DNA of 16,994 bases from the NCBI RefSeq assembly GCF_964259225.1, contig NZ_CAXVKN010000055.1, one strand, 5' to 3'. Positions 13,767 through 16,994 of the stretch are shown one piece after another. Positions within the stretch are counted from its first letter, which is position 1; each line of letters begins with the position of its first letter. The position numbers and the translations under genes are program-made. Source of the DNA: Catenibacterium mitsuoka_A (GTDB lineage: Bacteria; Bacillota_I; Bacilli_A; Erysipelotrichales; Coprobacillaceae). Below the pieces are notes generated by a model. It had not been told where the DNA came from. It did not search any database and saw only the letters and a list, made by a program, of their open reading frames with translations.

Positions 13767-14788
13767 AATAGTTCTTTAAGTTTTTCAATAGATTCTTCTG
13801 TAGTTGCCCAACTTGTCGCAAAACGTACTACTGTATGCGTATCATCATACTTTTCCCAGAAACCATAGCGTACATGCTTTTCTAGTTCTTCTAGCTTCTT
13901 GTTATCTACAATAAAGAACTGCTGATTTGTAGGAGAATCAATATAGAATTCATAACCCTTTTCTTTAAAGATTGTTTTAAGCTTTTCAGCCATATCAATA
14001 GCATGTCTTGAAATCTTGAAATAAAGGCCATCTGTAAAGAGAACATCAAACTGAACACCGTTTAAACGTCCTTTTGCAAGTAAAGCACCATGCTTCTTAA
14101 TAAGGTTCACAAAGTGTGCTGGAGTATTATTCTTAGTAAAAACAACAGCCTCACCACATAATGCCCCTACTTTAGTACCACCGATATAGAATACATCAGT
14201 AAGTTCTGCGATATCTTCTAGTGTTACATCAGTATCATAAGACATGAGACCATAACCAAGTCTTGCACCATCTAAGAATAAAGGCAAATTATAAGCATGA
14301 CATACATCTGAGATTTCTTTTAATTCTTCTTTTGTATAAAGTGTGCCATATTCTGTAGGATGAGAAATATAAACCATACCTGGGAATACCATATGTTCAT
14401 GGTTCGCATCGTTATAGAATGTATCTACTAATTCTTTGACATCTGATGCTTTTAACTTACCTAAATATTGTGGGACAGTGAGTACTTTATGTCCTGTATA
14501 TTCAATAGCCCCTGCTTCATGAGCAGCTACATGTCCTGTCACTGCAGCGACAACACCTTCATAAGGCTTCAACATTGTATCAATGACTAATTGGTTAGTC
14601 TGTGTACCACCTGTAATAAAGTAAATATCAGCATCTTCTTTACCACATGCTTTCGCAATCTTTTTTCTTGCAGATTCAGAATATACATCTACTCCATATC
14701 CTGACTGCTGATCCATATTTGTTTCAATAAATTTTTCTAGAATGGCAGGATGTGCCCCTTCTGTATAATCACTTTCAAATGATAACAT
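13763..14788 (-). CDS. ltaE: Low-specificity L-threonine aldolase / beta-eliminating lyase family (PLP enzyme)
   Basis: 341 aa, the normal length. It is a fold-type I PLP enzyme: the TGGTQTNQL phosphate-binding loop (about 59-67), the conserved HVAAHEAGAIE with a ring-stacking His, Asp173 in LFLDGARLGYGL (pairs with the pyridine nitrogen), and the Schiff-base Lys206 in YIGGTKVGALCGEA. It cleaves L-threonine (usually also allo-threonine) to glycine and acetaldehyde in the cytoplasm. The start has GGAGG eight bases before ATG 14788. The stop codon TGA coincides with the right end of the IS605-type element, so the insertion may have supplied the last bases; the protein end (EKLKELL) looks normal. 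It is transcribed alone. Confidence 0.88.
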   Translation of the reverse strand: MLSFESDYTEGAHPAILEKFIETNMDQQSGYGVDVYSESARKKIAKACGKEDADIYFITGGTQTNQLVIDTMLKPYEGVVAAVTGHVAAHEAGAIEYTGHKVLTVPQYLGKLKASDVKELVDTFYNDANHEHMVFPGMVYISHPTEYGTLYTKEELKEISDVCHAYNLPLFLDGARLGYGLMSYDTDVTLEDIAELTDVFYIGGTKVGALCGEAVVFTKNNTPAHFVNLIKKHGALLAKGRLNGVQFDVLFTDGLYFKISRHAIDMAEKLKTIFKEKGYEFYIDSPTNQQFFIVDNKKLEELEKHVRYGFWEKYDDTHTVVRFATSWATTEESIEKLKELL

Positions 14789-14806
14789 CTTTATATCCTC
14801 CGTTTT

Positions 14807-14839
14807 TTGTATTCTACACTATTTTAGAAGTGAATACAA
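14807..14839 (-). promoter_or_regulatory. Promoter region of the threonine aldolase gene with an inverted repeat
   Basis: On the minus strand a TAGAAT -10 (14811-14816) lies 17 bases from a TTGTAT -35 (14834-14839). An 8-bp perfect inverted repeat, TTGTATTC (14807-14814) with GAATACAA (14832-14839), overlaps both elements and could be an operator, or could be chance in AT-rich DNA. Confidence 0.45.
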
Positions 14840-14959
14840 ATAATGAAAATAATTCAAACAATATGAAGTAATTCACCCTGATGAATGAGTATATATATGT
14901 GTAAGCCACTTATTTCTTGTTGAGAATGTTTTTACATATTAGAAAGATAAGAGAAACTC

Positions 14960-15009
14960 ATTCCAATTCTTACTATTTGATAGGAATAGAAACAGAACTA
15001 TACTATAAT
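14960..15009 (+). promoter_or_regulatory. Promoter/operator of the toxin-antitoxin operon
   Basis: A TTGATA -35 (14977-14982) is 16 bases from TATACT (14999-15004), with an overlapping TATAAT at 15004-15009. ATTCC (14960-14964) and GGAAT (14983-14987) form an inverted repeat around the -35, and CTAT-TTG-ATAG (14973-14983) lies within it. Type II antitoxins commonly autorepress at such sites. Confidence 0.4.
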
Positions 15010-15031
15010 AATCGAAAAGAGGTGATAGGAC

Positions 15032-15211
15032 ATGGAAAACAGAACAGTAATTATTAATGGTGTATCTTATACTTGTTTAACTGATGAAGAATACGAAGAT
15101 TTGCAGACAGTAGCTGCTTATGAAGAAAGAAAAAAGAGTAAAGATTTTAAAACCATTAGCTTTGATGAATTCTTAAAAGACAGAGAAGAAAAGTATGGAG
15201 TTAAATTTTGA
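15032..15211 (+). CDS. Antitoxin of a type II TA pair (59 aa)
   Basis: 59 codons from ATG 15032, with the SD AGAGGTGATAG just before. The reading is MENRTVIINGVSYTCLTDEEYEDL, a short DNA-binding-like N-terminus, then a charged helical tail (YEERKKSKDFKTISFDEFLKD) typical of antitoxins that wrap a RelE/ParE toxin. The gene overlaps the toxin start by 17 bases, so translation is probably coupled. No exact antitoxin family can be named from sequence. Position before, and overlap with, a RelE/ParE-like gene is the main evidence. It probably represses its own promoter. Confidence 0.75.
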   Translation: MENRTVIINGVSYTCLTDEEYEDLQTVAAYEERKKSKDFKTISFDEFLKDREEKYGVKF

Positions 15212-15497
15212 TGTTGAAATCGAACCATACATTATAGAAATTATAGACAACATTGATTATTATAACTATATTAGATTCAGAAACTTCTCTATAGGAATCT
15301 TTCTAACCAAAGAATTACGAAAAGTCAAAGGAATAGTTGAGGCCAATCCGCATATCGGCAAAAAGGTTCAAACAAACAAATATAAGTATGTTATGTCAAG
15401 TACCAAAGCAGTCTTATATTATGAAATAATAGAAAATAGCAGAAATATCATTTTCTATGATTACAAACCTTTCAAACAGAATAAAGACCCGTATTAA
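15195..15497 (+). CDS. RelE/ParE-superfamily toxin
   Basis: 100 aa. The pattern fits the RelE/ParE fold: two N-terminal helices (IEPYIIEIIDNIDYY, IGIFLTKELRKVKGIVEANPHIGKKV) then a beta-sheet of KYKYVMSSTKAVLYYEI, NIIFYDY and a C-terminal KPFKQNKDP, the place where family members have the (R/K)QNP-type tail. RelE members cut mRNA on the ribosome and ParE members poison gyrase; the sequence does not settle which applies here. The start lies inside the antitoxin gene without a strong SD, indicating coupling. The stop codon sits inside a long terminator stem shared with the convergent nitroreductase gene. Confidence 0.82.
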   Translation: MELNFDVEIEPYIIEIIDNIDYYNYIRFRNFSIGIFLTKELRKVKGIVEANPHIGKKVQTNKYKYVMSSTKAVLYYEIIENSRNIIFYDYKPFKQNKDPY

Positions 15498-15532
15498 AAT
15501 ACCTGTTCATTAATGAGCAGGTATTTTAATAC
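15491..15532. terminator. Perfect symmetric bidirectional terminator
   Basis: GTATTAAAATACCTG (15491-15505) is exactly complementary to 15518-15532, a 15-bp stem with a 12-nt loop that can pair further. Both stop codons (toxin 15495-15497; nitroreductase 15526-15528) lie in the stem, so each gene ends in Tyr-TAA and reads into its own A/T-rich arm. Confidence 0.92.
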
Positions 15533-16050
15533 TTTGGTGTATGTACTTTGTTTAATAACTCTTCTGTTACTTCTTTGGCAGGTAATGTTTGATCAATATG
15601 TCCTATTGATAATAGTGCTTCTAAACGTAGATTCTTTGGGAAATCAAACATATTTCTAATATAGTCTTCAGTTGAATCTTCTGTAGATGATACTCTATTT
15701 CTTCCCTGAATCCAGCAGCTACCTAGTCCTAGTGATGAGGCCATGTAATGCATAGTCAAGATGACATTGCTGCAGTCTTCTACCCAGACATCCGTCTTAT
15801 CTTCATCGCCTAATACTATAATACAAGCACCTGCCCCTTCTAACATCTGACTCCCTGCTTTTCTACATTGAGATAATTGTGTTAATAGTTTTGGATCAGT
15901 GACTACAATGAGTTCTTCTGGTTTGATATTACGTCCACTTGGCGCAAGTAATCCTGCTTCTACAATTTGATCCAATAATTCTTTTTTTACAGGTTCTCCT
16001 GTATATTTTCTATAACTTCTTCTTTGTTTCAAAAAATCTAAAAATTCCAT
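15526..16050 (-). CDS. Nitroreductase-family FMN oxidoreductase
   Basis: 174 aa. The family hallmarks are present: an N-terminal FLKQRRSYRKYTGEPV (FMN phosphate-binding RRSxRxY), EAGLLAPSGRNIKPEELIVV (the APSxxN/Q loop), the central GAGACIIVLGD strand, and ASSLGLGSCWIQG before the C-terminal GHIDQTLPAKE. These FMN homodimers reduce nitro compounds, quinones or similar acceptors with NAD(P)H; the natural substrate is not evident. The start ATG 16050 is preceded by AAAGGGTG; an upstream ATG at 16074 would place that SD inside the gene. A TATAAT lies on the minus strand at 16073-16078. It is divergent from the membrane protein at 16135 and converges with the toxin gene. Confidence 0.88.
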   Translation of the reverse strand: MEFLDFLKQRRSYRKYTGEPVKKELLDQIVEAGLLAPSGRNIKPEELIVVTDPKLLTQLSQCRKAGSQMLEGAGACIIVLGDEDKTDVWVEDCSNVILTMHYMASSLGLGSCWIQGRNRVSSTEDSTEDYIRNMFDFPKNLRLEALLSIGHIDQTLPAKEVTEELLNKVHTPKY

Positions 16051-16072
16051 ATAATCACCCTTTCTTTCCCAC

Positions 16073-16078
16073 ATTATA
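16073..16078 (-). promoter_or_regulatory. -10 of the nitroreductase gene
   Basis: TATAAT on the minus strand, about 20 bases before the ATG, with a very short leader. No -35 match is visible at the proper distance. It lies back to back with the stronger promoter of the divergent gene. Confidence 0.4.
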
Positions 16079-16083
16079 ACATA

Positions 16084-16111
16084 TTGACATGTGGTGTGGT
16101 TTTTCTATAAT
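16084..16111 (+). promoter_or_regulatory. Consensus sigma-A promoter of the membrane protein gene
   Basis: A perfect TTGACA (16084-16089) is followed 16 bases later by a perfect TATAAT (16106-16111). This is the best match to consensus in the window. The SD AAAGGAG (16118-16124) begins only six bases after the -10, so the leader is very short. Confidence 0.8.
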
Positions 16112-16134
16112 GAGGGTAAAGGAGCGTGATATTT

Positions 16135-16944
16135 ATGCGTATGTTACGTACAATTGTATTAGATATTCTTATTTTCATTCTTGTGAATGTATTATGTTTC
16201 TCAATGCTTTGTCCAAGTATTATAAATAGTGCTATACAGAATGATGAAATTACCCAGGAAATGACCAACAAAGTAATGACTGTCATTAATCAATATACAT
16301 ATCGATTACCACAGATTACAATCAATAAAATACAAGCAGATATTAGTCAATCTGAATCTATGACCGCACTAACAAGCAAATATAGTCAGGCTATTATTAA
16401 ACAGATGGCTACAGGTGAAGAAAATAAAGAAGATATGACACCTTATATCAATAACCTGGCACAGGAATGTTTTGAGATTGTAGAGAAGGATACAGATATT
16501 ACATTACCTAATATATTAAAGACATCACTTACTAAATTAATTTCTTCAGGATTAATATCTCAGGGAATTGATCAGTATGTAGATAATTATATTAGTCAAC
16601 AATCTCCTAAAAGATTGAAGATGATACAGATTTTTTATCAGTTAACACTTGATTCTAATCGTATGATTATGGGTGCTATTCTTGTTGTATTATGCTTAAT
16701 TCAATTGATTGTAGATAAGTTATATGGATTAACTGCATTGGGTGTAACAGGTTTATTATCCGGACTAAGTGTGAGCTTTATTATGCCACTCGCAATTAGT
16801 GAAGGGGCTAGTTCTTATTTGAATCGTACAGTGATTTTTGATCCATCAATATTAAGAACACCGGGATTGATGATATGTGGTATATCTGTTGTAGTAGTAA
16901 TAATCGCACAATTAATTAATAGAGTAGACAAGAAACAATGTTAA
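16135..16944 (+). CDS. Three-segment membrane protein of unknown function
   Basis: 269 aa from ATG 16135. The start fits AAAGGAG ten bases upstream; a GTG at 16126 is one base from the SD and too close. Segment 1 is about residues 7-28 (IVLDILIFILVNVLCFSML). A long region (about 29-175), predicted outside the cell, is Gln/Ser/Thr-rich and helical, with NITLPNILKT-like amphipathic parts. Two or three hydrophobic stretches then close the protein (MIMGAILVVLCLIQLIV, GLTALGVTGLLSGLSVSFIMPLAI, LMICGISVVVVIIAQLI). No known family is recognised. A strong promoter and the overlap with the next gene suggest it heads an operon. Confidence 0.72.
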   Translation: MRMLRTIVLDILIFILVNVLCFSMLCPSIINSAIQNDEITQEMTNKVMTVINQYTYRLPQITINKIQADISQSESMTALTSKYSQAIIKQMATGEENKEDMTPYINNLAQECFEIVEKDTDITLPNILKTSLTKLISSGLISQGIDQYVDNYISQQSPKRLKMIQIFYQLTLDSNRMIMGAILVVLCLIQLIVDKLYGLTALGVTGLLSGLSVSFIMPLAISEGASSYLNRTVIFDPSILRTPGLMICGISVVVVIIAQLINRVDKKQC

Positions 16945-16994
16945 TATTGGATTTAATTATTATTTCTGTGCCTCTCATTGCACCGTACGTACGG
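16938..16994 (+). CDS. Start of the next gene (partial, hydrophobic N-terminus)
   Basis: ATG 16938 overlaps the stop of the preceding gene (ATGTTAA) and opens a frame reading MLILDLIIISVPLIAPYVR to the window edge. The hydrophobic start suggests a membrane protein; the LDLIIISV pattern loosely recalls CvpA-type proteins, but 19 residues are not enough. The SD is weak, so translation would be coupled to the upstream gene. Confidence 0.4.
   Translation, partial: MLILDLIIISVPLIAPYVR

Overview
The window reads as chromosomal DNA of a low-GC Gram-positive gut bacterium. Support for this: strong AGGAGG-type Shine-Dalgarno (SD) sites, AT-rich codon use, many short intrinsic terminators with U-tracts, a glucose-family PTS with a BglG/LicT antiterminator, a secreted Ig-like/NlpC-P60 cell-wall hydrolase and IS200/IS605 elements. 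An Erysipelotrichia-type Firmicute fits best, but that is an impression from protein style and not a proven placement. Gene order is mostly short operons on both strands, closed by bidirectional terminators where they converge.

Layout. 1-81 is the tail of an upstream gene. 230-1930 holds a small membrane protein with a Big2-like domain and a CpXC zinc-binding protein. 1944-2705 (minus) is an orphan DeoR-type repressor. 2715-4146 is a disturbed patch: a 5'-truncated TnpB remnant with its 3' structured end, an unknown gene broken by an in-frame stop between two 38-bp direct repeats, and a possible 31-codon ORF. 4147-5259 (minus) is a flavin-binding PNPOx-like protein with a YhhN membrane protein upstream of it. 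5337-6155 is a Cof-type HAD phosphatase. It converges on, and overlaps, a two-domain protein at 6139-7179 (minus) that joins a 2H RNA cyclic phosphodiesterase to a uridine-kinase-like P-loop domain. A tRNA-Arg(CCG) follows.

7328-9749 (minus) is a sugar PTS operon: a EIICB permease followed by a LicT/GlcT-like antiterminator whose SD lies in the end of the permease gene. The divergent gene at 10019-11503 is a secreted peptidase with four Ig-like domains and a C-terminal NlpC/P60 domain. In the spacer before it are four TTCTTAA boxes spaced by multiples of 11 bp. A membrane-anchored unknown protein follows. Then comes a full-length IS605-type tnpB element (about 12282-13766) inserted at the 3' end of a threonine aldolase gene (13763-14788, minus).

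15032-15497 is a type II toxin-antitoxin pair: a 59-aa antitoxin and a RelE/ParE-like toxin. It ends in a 15-bp perfect-stem bidirectional terminator shared with a nitroreductase (15526-16050, minus). The window closes with an unknown three-segment membrane protein and the first 19 codons of a further gene.

The points most worth a second look are the 2H phosphodiesterase-kinase fusion, the helically phased box array before the cell-wall hydrolase, the repeat-disrupted unknown gene, and the coexistence of two structurally different TnpB types that share a 3'-end sequence motif. I did not find a clearly new multi-gene defence or biosynthetic system.
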